A stretch of DNA of 64,000 bases from JAJPKK01 sp963800215. Lineage in GTDB: Bacteria > Pseudomonadota > Alphaproteobacteria > Rhizobiales > Xanthobacteraceae. The stretch is from the NCBI GenBank assembly GCA_963800215.1, contig CAWCZY010000014.1, positions 372,001 to 436,000 on the forward strand, in the 5' to 3' direction. The translations under genes and the position numbers were made by a program. Below the pieces are notes generated by a model that had not been told where the DNA came from, made no database searches, and worked only from the letters and a program-made list of their open reading frames with translations. Below, in pieces: positions 1-11,356 of the stretch (positions are counted from its first letter, which is position 1; each line of letters starts with the position of its first letter).

Positions 1-549
1 CGGCTCGCGCGTTACCGTGGGGTAGTAGATGAGCTTCCCGGCCAGGAGGTCTCCGACCAGCTCGTGGCAGGGGAGCCTCGCGATCTCCTCGCCATAGGCG
101 AGCTCGGCCACATGGCGCACCCCGTGCACCAGTACGACGTTCTCGAACCGCTCATAGGTGTCGGGATCCTTGATCAGGCTCAGGAACGGCGCGAGCCCGG
201 TCCCGGTGCCGATCAGATAGAGGTTGCGGCCGGGCGCGAGATTGTCGAGCAGCAGCGTCCCCGTCGCCTTGCGCCCGACCAGGATGCGGTCGCCGGGCGC
301 GATGTGCTGGAGGCGCGAGGTCAGGGGACCGTCTGGAACCTTGATGCTGAAAAATTCCAGCTCTTCCTCGTAATGGGCGCTCGCCAGGCTGTAGGCCCGC
401 AACAGGGGTTTCCCGTCGACATCGAGGCCGATCATCACGAATTGCCCGCTCCGGTAGCGGAACGAGGCGTCCCGGGTGGTCTTGAAGCTGAAGAGCGTGT
501 CGGTCCAGTGCCGGACATCGAGGACTTGCTGTTCGCTGAGGCTGCTCAT
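1..549 (-). CDS. fpr: ferredoxin--NADP reductase, C-terminal part cut by window edge
   Basis: This would move electrons between NADPH and ferredoxin through FAD in the cytoplasm. The visible 183 residues start with MSSLSEQQVL. They contain the FAD-binding RAYSLAS motif near residue 52 and the NADP-binding GTGTGLAPF motif near residue 114, both typical of bacterial Fpr of about 257 residues, so roughly 75 C-terminal residues lie outside the window. It is divergent from the AprA-like gene at 772 across a 222-bp gap. That position makes it a plausible electron donor or acceptor for the neighbouring two-cluster ferredoxin; this link is inference from context only. Confidence 0.93.
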   Translation of the reverse strand, partial: MSSLSEQQVLDVRHWTDTLFSFKTTRDASFRYRSGQFVMIGLDVDGKPLLRAYSLASAHYEEELEFFSIKVPDGPLTSRLQHIAPGDRILVGRKATGTLLLDNLAPGRNLYLIGTGTGLAPFLSLIKDPDTYERFENVVLVHGVRHVAELAYGEEIARLPCHELVGDLLAGKLIYYPTVTREP

Positions 550-635
550 GTCTCAATCCAATGGCCGATCAGGCCGGAAGTGGTGGGAGGACTGGTATGA
601 CGGGTGTTGTGGCATCGCTCCGGGGCCGGGTCGGT

Positions 636-695
636 CAATTAGTTTCCAACCGCGGGCCTAAAGTTCTGATTGCCGGCGGGCCGGCAACTAATTGC
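636..695. promoter_or_regulatory. inverted repeats in the fpr/aprA-like divergent promoter region
   Basis: The 222-bp divergent gap holds a perfect 9-bp inverted repeat, CAATTAGTT at 636-644 and AACTAATTG at 686-694. It also holds a perfect 18-bp palindrome, TTGCCGGC-GG-GCCGGCAA, at 670-687. A version of the right half, G(G/T)CAA(C/T)TAATTGC, recurs in inverted orientation upstream of the ABC transporter operon at 12206-12218. This suggests a regulator site controlling both groups. The regulator is not identified. Confidence 0.4.
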
Positions 696-771
696 TTCCG
701 CGGCGGGCGTATGAGAACCATCCTGGGTGGCAGGGCGGCTTTGCGCCCCGGGCATGACATGAGAACGCGAC

Positions 772-2514
772 ATGAGCATGGATGAGATCGTCGAGGGATG
801 TTCCCAGGTCGAGTGCGACGTCCTCGTCATCGGCGGCGGCACGGCGGGCCCGATGGCCGCCCTGAAGGCGAAGCTGAAGAACCCGAAGGCGACCGTCGTG
901 TTGCTGGAAAAGGCCAATGTGAAACGTTCCGGAGCCATCTGCATGGGCATGGACGGGCTCAACAACGCGGTGGTGCCCGGCCATGCGACGCCGGAGCAAT
1001 ACACCAAGGAGATCACCATCGCCAATGACGGTATCGTCAACCAGAAGGCGGTGCTGAAATATGCCGAACGCTGCTACGGCATCATCCAGGAGCTCGACCA
1101 GTTCGGCATCCGCTTCCTCAAGAACGAGAACGGCGATTTCGCCGTCAAGAAGGTGCACCACATCGGCACTTATGTGCTGCCGATGCCCAACGGCGATACC
1201 GTCAAGAAGGCGCTGTACCGCCAGCTTCGGCGCGCCCGCATCCTGATCTCGAACCGCTACATGGCGACGCGGCTGCTCACCGCGCAGGACAGCCGGGTCG
1301 CCGGCGCGATCGCGGTCAACACCCGCACCGCCGAGTTCCTGGTGCTCAAGGCCAAGGCGGTGATCCTGTGCATGGGAGCGGCGGGGCGGCTCGGGCTGCC
1401 GACCTCGGGCTACCTGTTCGGCACCTACGAGAACGCGGCGAATTCCGGCGACGGCTATGCCATGGCCTATCATGCCGGCGCCGCCCTCGCCAATCTCGAA
1501 TGCTTCCAGATCAACCCGCTCATCAAGGACTATAACGGCCCGGCCTGCGCCTATGTGGCGGGGCCGTTCGGCGCCTATACCGCCAACAACGAGGGTGCCC
1601 GTTTCATCGAATGCGACTACTGGTCCGGCCAGATGATGCTGGAGTTCTTCAACGAGCTGCAGTCCGGCAAGGGACCGGTGTTCCTCAAGATCAATCATCT
1701 CCACGAAGATACCATCTCCGAGATCGAGACCATCCTGCACAAGGTCGAGCGGCCGACCCGCGGCCTGTTCCACGACGGCCGCGGCACCGACTACCGCCGC
1801 GAGATGGTGGAAATGCATATTTCCGAGATCGGCTTCTGCTCCGGCCACAGCGCTTCCGGCGTGTTCGTCGACGAGTTCGCGCGCACCACGGTGCCCGGGC
1901 TCTACGCGGCCGGCGACATGGCCAGCGTGCCGCACAACTACATGCTCGGCGCCTTCACCAACGGCTCGGTCGCCGGCGAAGACGCCGCCGACTATGCCGC
2001 CAATGTGGACCATGCCGCCTATGACGAAGCCGATGTCGCGCGGGAGAAGGAGCGGGTGCTGGCGCCGACCCGGCGCGAGGACGGCATTCCGCCCAACCAG
2101 ATCGAGTACAAGACGCGGCGGCTGGTCAATGATTACCTCCAGCCCCCCAAGGTGACCCGCAAGTACGAGCTGGCGCAGCGGCGCTTCGCCGAGGTGCGTG
2201 AGGACATGGCCACCGCGATGATCGCGCGCAACAGCCACGAGCTGATGCGGGCGCTGGAGGCGCAATCGATCATGGACTGCGCCGACATGGCAGCGTTCTC
2301 ATCGCTGTTTCGCACCGAGAGCCGCTGGGGCCTCTACCACCTGCGCACCGACTATCCCGTCAAGGACGACGAGAACTGGTTCTGCCACACGCTGCTGCGC
2401 AAGCAGGACGGCCGCATGAGCTGCGCCAAGCGCGCCGTCGATCCCTATGTCGTGCCGATCGCCGACGAGGAGAAGGGCCTCTACGACAAGCAGCGCATCC
2501 GCGCCACCGCGTGA
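772..2514 (+). CDS. AprA-like / fumarate-reductase-type flavoprotein
   Basis: A 580-residue FAD protein of the succinate dehydrogenase/fumarate reductase/adenylylsulfate reductase alpha superfamily. The dinucleotide-binding GGGTAG lies at residues 21-26 after a short hydrophobic strand, and a typical C-terminal FAD-contact segment (GLYAAGDMASVPHNY) is present. The next gene encodes a ferredoxin with the cysteine spacing of AprB, so the pair resembles an AprAB heterodimer more than SdhAB. No membrane anchor is seen, so it should be cytoplasmic. The substrate is unknown; the sequence does not show whether APS-binding residues are kept. The start has a GAGAA box about 7 bases upstream. A link to sulfur or nitrogen-compound metabolism through the nearby transporter is inferred. 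Confidence 0.82.
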   Translation: MSMDEIVEGCSQVECDVLVIGGGTAGPMAALKAKLKNPKATVVLLEKANVKRSGAICMGMDGLNNAVVPGHATPEQYTKEITIANDGIVNQKAVLKYAERCYGIIQELDQFGIRFLKNENGDFAVKKVHHIGTYVLPMPNGDTVKKALYRQLRRARILISNRYMATRLLTAQDSRVAGAIAVNTRTAEFLVLKAKAVILCMGAAGRLGLPTSGYLFGTYENAANSGDGYAMAYHAGAALANLECFQINPLIKDYNGPACAYVAGPFGAYTANNEGARFIECDYWSGQMMLEFFNELQSGKGPVFLKINHLHEDTISEIETILHKVERPTRGLFHDGRGTDYRREMVEMHISEIGFCSGHSASGVFVDEFARTTVPGLYAAGDMASVPHNYMLGAFTNGSVAGEDAADYAANVDHAAYDEADVAREKERVLAPTRREDGIPPNQIEYKTRRLVNDYLQPPKVTRKYELAQRRFAEVREDMATAMIARNSHELMRALEAQSIMDCADMAAFSSLFRTESRWGLYHLRTDYPVKDDENWFCHTLLRKQDGRMSCAKRAVDPYVVPIADEEKGLYDKQRIRATA

Positions 2515-2521
2515 CCGCCTT

Positions 2522-2618
2522 TCCCTCCCCGTCTTCGGGGAGGGCAGGGTGGGGTCTTCCTCACCACGCGCTGTGCCATAAGCAAATCCCCACCCCAACC
2601 CTCCCCGAAGACGGGGAG
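2522..2618. repeat. large intergenic inverted repeat
   Basis: Two arms of about 34 bases (2522-2556 and 2585-2618) are near-reverse complements, and each arm carries its own CTCCCCG-TCTT-CGGGGAG type hairpin. It lies between the flavoprotein and ferredoxin genes. It looks like a REP-type intergenic palindrome that could stabilise or attenuate the operon mRNA. Confidence 0.75.
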
Positions 2619-2645
2619 CGAGAAGACCACCGAAGGAACCGTTTC

Positions 2646-2879
2646 ATGCCGCTCGCCGCCACCTACACCTCGGTCCCGGTCGTCGTCGACGAAGCCAAAT
2701 GCATCGCCGACAAGGGCTGCACCGTGTGCGTCGATGTCTGTCCGCTCGACGTGCTGCGGATCAGCGACGCCACCGGCAAGGCCTACATGGCCTATGACGA
2801 ATGCTGGTATTGCATGCCCTGCGAGGCCGATTGCCCGACCGGTGCGGTCACGGTAACGATACCCTATCTGCTCAAGTGA
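2646..2879 (+). CDS. AprB-like 2x[4Fe-4S] ferredoxin
   Basis: A 77-residue soluble ferredoxin. The first cluster is ligated by C19, C25, C28 and C32 (C-x5-C-x2-C-x3-CP). The second is ligated by C53, C56, C59 and C63 (CWYCMPCEADCP). The wider first spacing is that of adenylylsulfate reductase beta subunits rather than clostridial ferredoxins, but the AprB C-terminal extension is missing. An AAGGAA ribosome-binding site sits 8 bases before the ATG. It is the likely redox partner of the flavoprotein at 772, with the divergent ferredoxin-NADP reductase as a possible link to NADPH. Confidence 0.88.
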   Translation: MPLAATYTSVPVVVDEAKCIADKGCTVCVDVCPLDVLRISDATGKAYMAYDECWYCMPCEADCPTGAVTVTIPYLLK

Positions 2880-2886
2880 GGGCGGC

Positions 2887-3856
2887 ATGGCCAACCCGTT
2901 CGAAGAGTATGACGATCTCGATGAACTCGCGGTGCGCCTGAAGGCGGCGGACGCCGGCGAGCGCAGCGTCGCCGTCATGGAACTCGGCCATTCCGGCGAC
3001 CCCGCCGCGATCGCGCTGCTCGGCACCGTGATCGCCGATCCCGATGCCGGGGTGCGGCGCCAAGTGGCGCTGGCGCTCGGCGAATATGACGGGATCGAGG
3101 CGGCGGCCGCGCTCGCCCGCGTGGTGGTCGACGCCGAACCGTCGGTGGCGACGGCGGCCGCGGACAGCATGGCGGAGCTCAAGGACGCCGCCGCGGCGGA
3201 TGCGATCTATCGGCTGGTGTCGCATGCCAGCGGGTTCGTGCGGATGGCGGCGTTTCGCGCGCTCAAGGAGCTGCGGCGCGGCGAATCGCTCAAGCCCGCC
3301 CTCGAAGCGCTGCGCGACCCCGACCCGTCCGTGCGCATCCAGGCGGTCGGCGTCGTCGGCTTCCTCAAGCTCGAGGAATCTGATTCCGGCGCTCAAGGCC
3401 GCGACCTGCGATGCCGACGCCAATGTGCGCCGCGCGGCGGTGAGCGCGCTTGCGTTCTCGCACACCCAGATCGCCGCCGATACGGTGCTGCGCGCGCTCG
3501 GCGACGGCGATTGGATGGTGCGCGAGATCGCCGCCGAGACCATCGCCGGCCATGGCGGCGTGGCCGCGGTCGACCCGCTGATCGCGGCCTTGGCCGATCC
3601 GTTCTGGCAGGTGCGCCTCAAGGCGGTGCGCAGCCTCGGCCGGCTCGAAAATGCCCGCGCCGTCGCCCCGGTGGCCGCCTGCCTCGCCCACGAACAGGCC
3701 AATCTGCGCAAGGAGGCCGCCGCCGCATTGGGCGAGATTGCCGATCCCGCCGCCGAGCGCTTTCTCGATGCGGTGCGCGACGATCCCGATCCCGACGTGC
3801 GCAAGAACGTGCGCTGGGCGCTCCAGCAGATTTCAGCGAAGCGGGCGGTCAGCTGA
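2887..3856 (+). CDS. HEAT-repeat protein (one frameshift)
   Basis: An all-helical repeat protein of about 322 residues once one frameshift is corrected. Successive units of about 30 residues carry the HEAT/PBS-lyase pattern (DPDAGVRRQVALALGE, DPDPSVRIQAV, DPDPDVRKNVRWAL). The frame changes near 3379, where removing one T joins LEE to LIPALKA and restores a continuous repeat array. The gene follows the ferredoxin by 7 bases, so it is in the same operon. HEAT proteins are usually scaffolds, so it may organise the flavoprotein-ferredoxin complex; that role is inferred. The single extra base fits the error pattern seen elsewhere in the window. Confidence 0.82.
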
Positions 3857-3905
3857 GCGGACAGGGTGTATTTCGGGCGTGCCGCCGCCTTGCGGACAGG
3901 TGAAC

Positions 3906-4205
3906 ATGTCCGCAGAGGCTCCAGATGAGATCGTCGTCAGCGCCGACCGGTCCGAGCTCAGGCTGGTGTGGCCGGATCGTACTCTCGCGGTGGGCGCGCC
4001 GCGGTTGCGCGCCGCGTGCCGCTGCGCCGATTGCCGGCGGGCGCGCTTCGATCACGGCGCCGATCCCGCCGCGGGCGGGGTCGCACTCGTCACCGTCGCG
4101 CTGGTCGGGGATCACGCGCTCAACATCGCCTTTTCCGACGGCCATGACCGCGGCATCTATCCCTGGAGCTACCTGCACGAAATCGCGCAGTCGCCCAACG
4201 TGTGA
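3906..4205 (+). CDS. DUF971 (GBBH-like N-terminal domain) protein
   Basis: A 99-residue protein consisting of the DUF971 domain alone, the fold also found at the N terminus of gamma-butyrobetaine hydroxylases. Residues typical of the family are visible: the CRCADCR cysteine cluster and the HDRGIYPWSYL C-terminal motif. Stand-alone members often sit beside iron-sulfur or Mrp genes. It follows the HEAT gene by about 50 bases and probably closes the redox operon. The biochemical role is unknown. Confidence 0.85.
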   Translation: MSAEAPDEIVVSADRSELRLVWPDRTLAVGAPRLRAACRCADCRRARFDHGADPAAGGVALVTVALVGDHALNIAFSDGHDRGIYPWSYLHEIAQSPNV

Positions 4206-4424
4206 AACAATTTGGAACCTCATCCCGTCGCGGGGCATGACACGGAAGCCGATGAACTGCCGGAGCCCCGACGGCGGTGTGCAATATCGCTCAGACGTGT
4301 CTCCACGACCGCGCCTATGGTACGGTTCGATCGCATTATCTGCGGGCGCGCGGCGTGGAGACAGGTGCTGGGCCGGTCTCCGCCTGTTCGCATTCGAACC
4401 ACTCAGAAACCGAATGGAAGCGCC

Positions 4425-5198
4425 ATGGATTCGACCTACGTTCTCGGTATTATCGCTATCGCGCTGGTGCTCTATATCCTAGGCTCGCTTCGCGTGCTGC
4501 GGCAGTACGAGCGCGGCGTCGTCTTTCTGCTCGGAAAATTCAAAGGTGTGCGGGGGGCGGGGCTCACGCTCATCTTCGCGCCGATCCAGCAGATGGTGCG
4601 GGTATCCCTGCGCACCGTCACGATGCAAATTCCCTCGCAGAAAATCATCACCAAGGACAACGTCTCGATCGACATTGCGGCGGTCGCGTACTATCACATC
4701 TCCGATCCGGAAAAATCGGTGATCGTGATCGAGAACGTCTATAACGCCATCAATCAGATCAGCCAGACCACGGTGCGCAACGTGGTCGGACGCTTCAGCC
4801 TCGATCAGCTCTTGTCCGACACCGCGAGCATCAACCTGCAGATCAAGAACGTCATCGATGGGCACACCGAGCCCTGGGGTACCCAGGTGACGGCCGTCGA
4901 GATCAAGGACATCATGCTTCCCGACAACATGCAGCGCGCCATGGCCAAGGAAGCCGAGGCCGAGCGGGAGCGCCGCGCCAAGATCGTCGCCGCCGAGGGA
5001 GAATACCAGGCCGCGGTGAAGCTCGGTGAGGCCGCCGACATCATCACCCAGCATCCCGTGGCGCTTCAGTTGCGCACCCTGCAAACCATGGCGGAAATCT
5101 CGGTGGAAAAGAATTCGACCATCATCTTCCCTGCTCAGTTCATGACGACGGTGCAGGAAGCATTCGCGCTGATGTCGAAGGATTCGTCATCGAAATAG
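4425..5198 (+). CDS. stomatin/prohibitin (SPFH, band 7) family protein
   Basis: A 257-residue membrane protein with one N-terminal transmembrane helix (about residues 4-22). An SPFH domain follows (RQYERGVVFLLGKF, then IPSQKIITKDNVSIDI) and then an Ala/Glu-rich helical segment rich in EAEAERERRAK. This matches slipin-type stomatins, which oligomerise at membrane microdomains. The ATG at 4425 has GGAAG five bases upstream and starts right at the membrane helix; longer in-frame upstream sequence is not conserved in character. There is no NfeD partner gene next to it. Confidence 0.9.
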   Translation: MDSTYVLGIIAIALVLYILGSLRVLRQYERGVVFLLGKFKGVRGAGLTLIFAPIQQMVRVSLRTVTMQIPSQKIITKDNVSIDIAAVAYYHISDPEKSVIVIENVYNAINQISQTTVRNVVGRFSLDQLLSDTASINLQIKNVIDGHTEPWGTQVTAVEIKDIMLPDNMQRAMAKEAEAERERRAKIVAAEGEYQAAVKLGEAADIITQHPVALQLRTLQTMAEISVEKNSTIIFPAQFMTTVQEAFALMSKDSSSK

Positions 5199-5462
5199 AT
5201 CGAAGCGACGGTCCGGCCGGGGGCACGCGGGATGCCGGATCGCGTCGGCAGCCCGGACAGCGCGATCCTCTCAAGTTGAATCGGATCGTGCTCTAATCAC
5301 TTTGATTTTGTGCATGATCTTGCCTGGAAGTCTGCGGTCTCCGGGAATCATGCGTTAAGTAGTCTGATAATTCGCATCGCTTGTTTGGCATCACCGGTGC
5401 GACGAAAAACCAATCCCGATGCGTGCCTTTGAGGCGCCGCGGGGTTCGAGGGAGTAGCCCAT

Positions 5463-8052
<2,590 letters not shown>

Positions 8053-8077
8053 GCGGCACGTAACGGGAGAATCCAGC

Positions 8078-8956
8078 ATGGACTATCGGGAGAAATTCGT
8101 GGTCGAGCCCGGCGCGAAGGTTCGTTTGTCGAAGATCGATCCTTCCTACACCGGCAAATACGAGACCCATGAGAAGGCCGCACCCGAGATCGCCAAGCAT
8201 CTCGAACGCATGCAGAAGCTGCAATACCTTCTCTATGCCGACGGCCGCCAATCCCTTCTCGTCGTGTTGCAGGCGCTCGATGCCGCCGGCAAGGACGGCG
8301 TCGTCCGGCACGCGTTCAGCGGCATGAATCCGCAGGGAACCTGCGTGTTCGGATTCAAGCAGCCGAGCAAGGAAGAGGCCGCACACGATTTTCTCTGGCG
8401 CGCCCACCTCCGTACGCCGGCCAAGGGCCAAGTGGTCATCTTCAACCGTTCGCATTACGAGGATGTGCTGGTGGTGCGCGTGCACGATCTGGTGGCGGAG
8501 TCGGTGTGGTCCAAGCGCTACGACCTGATCAACGATTTCGAAAAAATGCTGTCGGCCAGCGGCACGCACATCGTGAAGTTCTACCTCCACATCAGTCCCG
8601 AGGAGCAGCTGTCCCGGTTCGCGCAGAGGCTCGACGATCCGGCGCGAAACTGGAAGATCAGCGAAAGCGACTATTCCGAGCGCAAGCTGTGGCCGCAATA
8701 CGTGGAGGCCTACGAGGACGCCATGGAATTGACGAGCACCAAGCGCGCGCCGTGGTACGTCATTCCGGCGAACCACAAATGGTTCCGCGACCTTGCCGTG
8801 TCGCAGATCATCGCCGATACGATGGACGAGATGGGCCTCAAGCTGCCGCCGGCGCAAGTCAACCTCGCGGACATCCGCCGCAAATACCACGCGGCGGTAC
8901 GCGAGGCGAAGGCCGACGGGAAGTCTGCGGCCAAAGCCGCCAAGACCGCCGGATAG
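8078..8956 (+). CDS. polyphosphate kinase 2 (PPK2) family nucleotide kinase
   Basis: A 292-residue cytoplasmic kinase that transfers phosphate between polyphosphate and nucleotides. The Walker A motif ALDAAGKDG is at residues 66-74, the lid-type basic segment RHAFSGMNPQG follows, and the Walker B motif FNRSHYEDV is at about 122-130. This layout matches single-domain PPK2 of class I/III; the exact class, and so ADP versus AMP as acceptor, cannot be fixed by eye. The C terminus ends in a Lys/Ala-rich tail. It lies between the H+-ATPase and SulP genes, so local ATP regeneration from polyphosphate for the pump is an attractive but unproven idea. Confidence 0.92.
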   Translation: MDYREKFVVEPGAKVRLSKIDPSYTGKYETHEKAAPEIAKHLERMQKLQYLLYADGRQSLLVVLQALDAAGKDGVVRHAFSGMNPQGTCVFGFKQPSKEEAAHDFLWRAHLRTPAKGQVVIFNRSHYEDVLVVRVHDLVAESVWSKRYDLINDFEKMLSASGTHIVKFYLHISPEEQLSRFAQRLDDPARNWKISESDYSERKLWPQYVEAYEDAMELTSTKRAPWYVIPANHKWFRDLAVSQIIADTMDEMGLKLPPAQVNLADIRRKYHAAVREAKADGKSAAKAAKTAG

Positions 8957-8966
8957 CGGAAGTCGA

Positions 8967-10658
8967 ATGCCGGCGTGGTTCTTCGCATCGCTGCAAGGCT
9001 ATCGGATCGCATGGCTGCCGCGCGACCTGGTCGCCGGGCTCATGCTCGCGGCGATCGCCATACCCGGGCAGCTCGCGACCGCACGGTTGGCGGGGATGCC
9101 GCCCGAGACCGGGCTCTATGCCTTTGCCGCGGGGTCGCTCGCCTTCGCCGCCTTCGGCGCCAACCGCTTCATGTCGGTCGCGGCGGACTCGACCATCGCG
9201 CCGATCTTCGCCGGCGGCCTGTCCTCGATCGCCGCCATCGGCACGGCGCACTATGTCGATTTGGCCACGCTGCTGGCCGTCCTTGTCGGGATCGTGCTCC
9301 TCGCCGTCGGCCTGCTGCGGGCCGGCTGGCTCGCCACCCTGCTCTCGATTCCCGTCACCACGGGTTTCCTCGCCGGCATCTCGATCCACATCATCGTCGG
9401 CGAATTGCCGGCCCTGCTGGGTGTGTCCGAGGAACAGGGGCATATGCTGGTGCGGCTCGTCCATGTCCTCGGCAACGTCGGAGAGGCCAATCCGTACACG
9501 GTCGCGCTCGGCGCCGGCGTCCTGATCGTGACGATGGTCACGGCCCAGATCAGCCACCGGGTTCCCGGCGCACTGATCGGCCTGGTCGGCGCGGGCCTTG
9601 CGGTCGCACTGTTCCATCTCGATGCCCGCGGCGTCAGCGTGGTCGGCGCCCTGTCGGTGCCGCCGCCGCGCCTCGCTTTGCCGGTCGTGCCCGGAATCGG
9701 CGAGTTGACCCAGCTGGTGCCGCTGGCGCTGGTGGTCGCCATGGTCTGCATCATGCAGACGGCGGCGGTGGCGAGCACGTTCCCGTCCGACCGGGGCAAG
9801 CCCGACGATGTCAGCCGGGATTTCGCAGGCGTCGGCGCAGGCAGCGTCCTGGCCGGGCTGATCGGATCATTCGCCGTCGATTCAAGTCCGCCGAGCACCG
9901 CCATCATCCGCGATTCCGGCGGGCGCTCCCAGATTGCCTCGCTCGCGGCCGTCGCCCTGATGATCGCTCTCGCCGTCCTGGCGTCGGGGTTGATGGCCTA
10001 CGTGCCGCGGGCGGCGTTGTCGGGCGTTCTCGTCTACATCGCGATCAAGATATTCCGCGTCGGCGAGATGATCCGCATCTATCGCCGCGGCGGACGGGAG
10101 ATCCTGCTGGTGGCGGCGAGCGGCGGGCTGGTCGTGGTGCTGCCGATCGAGAGCGGCATGCTGCTGGCGATCGCGCTCTCCTTCATGCACAGCCTCTATA
10201 TCGTCGCCCGGCCCAATTGCGTGGAACTGGCGCGCGTGCCCGGAACGACCGTGTGGTGGCCGCCGAGCGCGAGCGAACACGGCGAGCATGAACCCGGGGT
10301 GCTGGTCTTCGCCCCCGCCGCGCCGCTCAATTTCACCAATGCGCAGGGCATCATCGATAAAATCAATTCGGCCATCGCCGCCCAACGGCCGCCCGCGAAG
10401 CTCCTGGTCATCGAGGCGAGCGGCATCATCGACATCGACTATACGGGGTCGCAGCTCCTGCGGCATGCGATCGCCGATCTCGAGGCAAAGGGCGTCGCGG
10501 TCGCGGTCGCCCGGCTGTCCCATGAACAGGCCCAGATCGAGGCAGGCCGCTCGGGACTGATCGCGAGCATCGGCAAAGACCATGTCTTCATGTCGGTCGA
10601 GGAAGCGGTGCAAAAACTCGGGCCGGGCACGAGAAGCGGAGCCGGGAACTTTGGATAA
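8967..10658 (+). CDS. SulP-family anion transporter with STAS domain
   Basis: A 563-residue inner-membrane transporter. About ten to twelve hydrophobic helices fill residues 10-410, starting with the typical RDLVAGLMLAAIAIP segment and including the GLYAFAAGSLAFAAFGANR region. A cytoplasmic STAS domain (about 440-545) carries the IDIDYTGSQLL pattern. SulP proteins carry sulfate, bicarbonate or other anions by H+ or Na+ symport; the substrate cannot be told here. The ATG at 8967 lies 10 bases after the PPK2 stop, so this is the third gene of the H+-ATPase operon. A proton pump next to a possible proton symporter is consistent. Confidence 0.9.
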   Translation: MPAWFFASLQGYRIAWLPRDLVAGLMLAAIAIPGQLATARLAGMPPETGLYAFAAGSLAFAAFGANRFMSVAADSTIAPIFAGGLSSIAAIGTAHYVDLATLLAVLVGIVLLAVGLLRAGWLATLLSIPVTTGFLAGISIHIIVGELPALLGVSEEQGHMLVRLVHVLGNVGEANPYTVALGAGVLIVTMVTAQISHRVPGALIGLVGAGLAVALFHLDARGVSVVGALSVPPPRLALPVVPGIGELTQLVPLALVVAMVCIMQTAAVASTFPSDRGKPDDVSRDFAGVGAGSVLAGLIGSFAVDSSPPSTAIIRDSGGRSQIASLAAVALMIALAVLASGLMAYVPRAALSGVLVYIAIKIFRVGEMIRIYRRGGREILLVAASGGLVVVLPIESGMLLAIALSFMHSLYIVARPNCVELARVPGTTVWWPPSASEHGEHEPGVLVFAPAAPLNFTNAQGIIDKINSAIAAQRPPAKLLVIEASGIIDIDYTGSQLLRHAIADLEAKGVAVAVARLSHEQAQIEAGRSGLIASIGKDHVFMSVEEAVQKLGPGTRSGAGNFG

Positions 10659-10667
10659 CGCGGTGAC

Positions 10668-10699
10668 CAGACAGCGTTATGATCAGACAGCGTTATGAT
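10668..10699. repeat. 16-bp tandem duplication
   Basis: A 16-bp unit beginning CAGACAGCG and ending TTATGAT is repeated perfectly twice, at 10668-10683 and 10684-10699, just after the SulP stop. The second copy contains the stop codon of the convergent receiver-domain gene. Confidence 0.9.
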
Positions 10700-11097
10700 G
10701 GAGTGCGGTGGGATGCGACACCGGCCAGACGATCAGTGATGATCGCATGAAGAACGTCGAAATCGATCGGCTTGACGACGAAATCGTCTGCGCCTAGGCG
10801 CCGCCCGCGTAACTCGTTTTCACGGTCGCTCATCGCGGTCAGGAACACGAACGGCACGCGGCCAAACGGCAGGGAAATATCGTTCAGCCGTTCCAGCACC
10901 TCAAATCCCGACATCACCGGCATGTTGACGTCGCACAGCACGAGGTCGGGCATATGTTTGAGGATCGCGTCGAAGCCTTCCCGGCCGTTGTAAGCGGCGA
11001 TCGGCTCGAAGCCTTGATCGAAAAGCTCCTCGACGATCAGCGCGGCAGCCTCGCGGTCGTCCTCGATGCACAGGATTTTCTTGCGCGCTTGCCCCAT
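10693..11097 (-). CDS. stand-alone response regulator receiver domain
   Basis: A 134-residue CheY-like protein without an output domain. The acidic pair is D13/D14, the phosphoacceptor is D56 in LCDVNMPVMSG, the conserved Thr lies in FLTAMS, and the Lys is in VVKPID. No histidine kinase is adjacent, so it probably works in a phosphorelay with a distant kinase or as a protein-protein switch. It is convergent with the SulP gene and divergent from the Crp/Fnr gene across about 260 bases in which nothing else was recognised. Confidence 0.9.
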   Translation of the reverse strand: MGQARKKILCIEDDREAAALIVEELFDQGFEPIAAYNGREGFDAILKHMPDLVLCDVNMPVMSGFEVLERLNDISLPFGRVPFVFLTAMSDRENELRGRRLGADDFVVKPIDFDVLHAIITDRLAGVASHRTPS

Positions 11098-11356
11098 CGA
11101 CCTTTTCTTTCGATCCGGGCCGTACGGTAAACCGTCCCGTCGGGCTGCGAAAGCTGCGATAAATCACAGCGTGTAGCCGAGCCACCTAACCCGTTGAGGC
11201 GGTGGGGCAACTCATCCAAACAAACCGGAAACACCGGTTCGGGTCATGCCGTCGGGCAGCGCCATTTTCCGGGCGCGATCGCTCCCCGGGCCGGCGGGCC
11301 CGTGTCGATGGCACGAGTTATGCTGCCAACGGCGGGTGAAGGGCAAAAGCAATGCG

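Noticed and set aside
688..2265. A 525-residue open frame antisense to the AprA-like gene
   Set aside because: It mirrors the codon bias of the real gene; the composition is rich in His/Asp/Gly without domains, and the sense strand encodes a clear flavoprotein.
2522..2618. Possible CRISPR-like repeat
   Set aside because: There are only two arms in inverted orientation, with no regular spacers and no cas genes.
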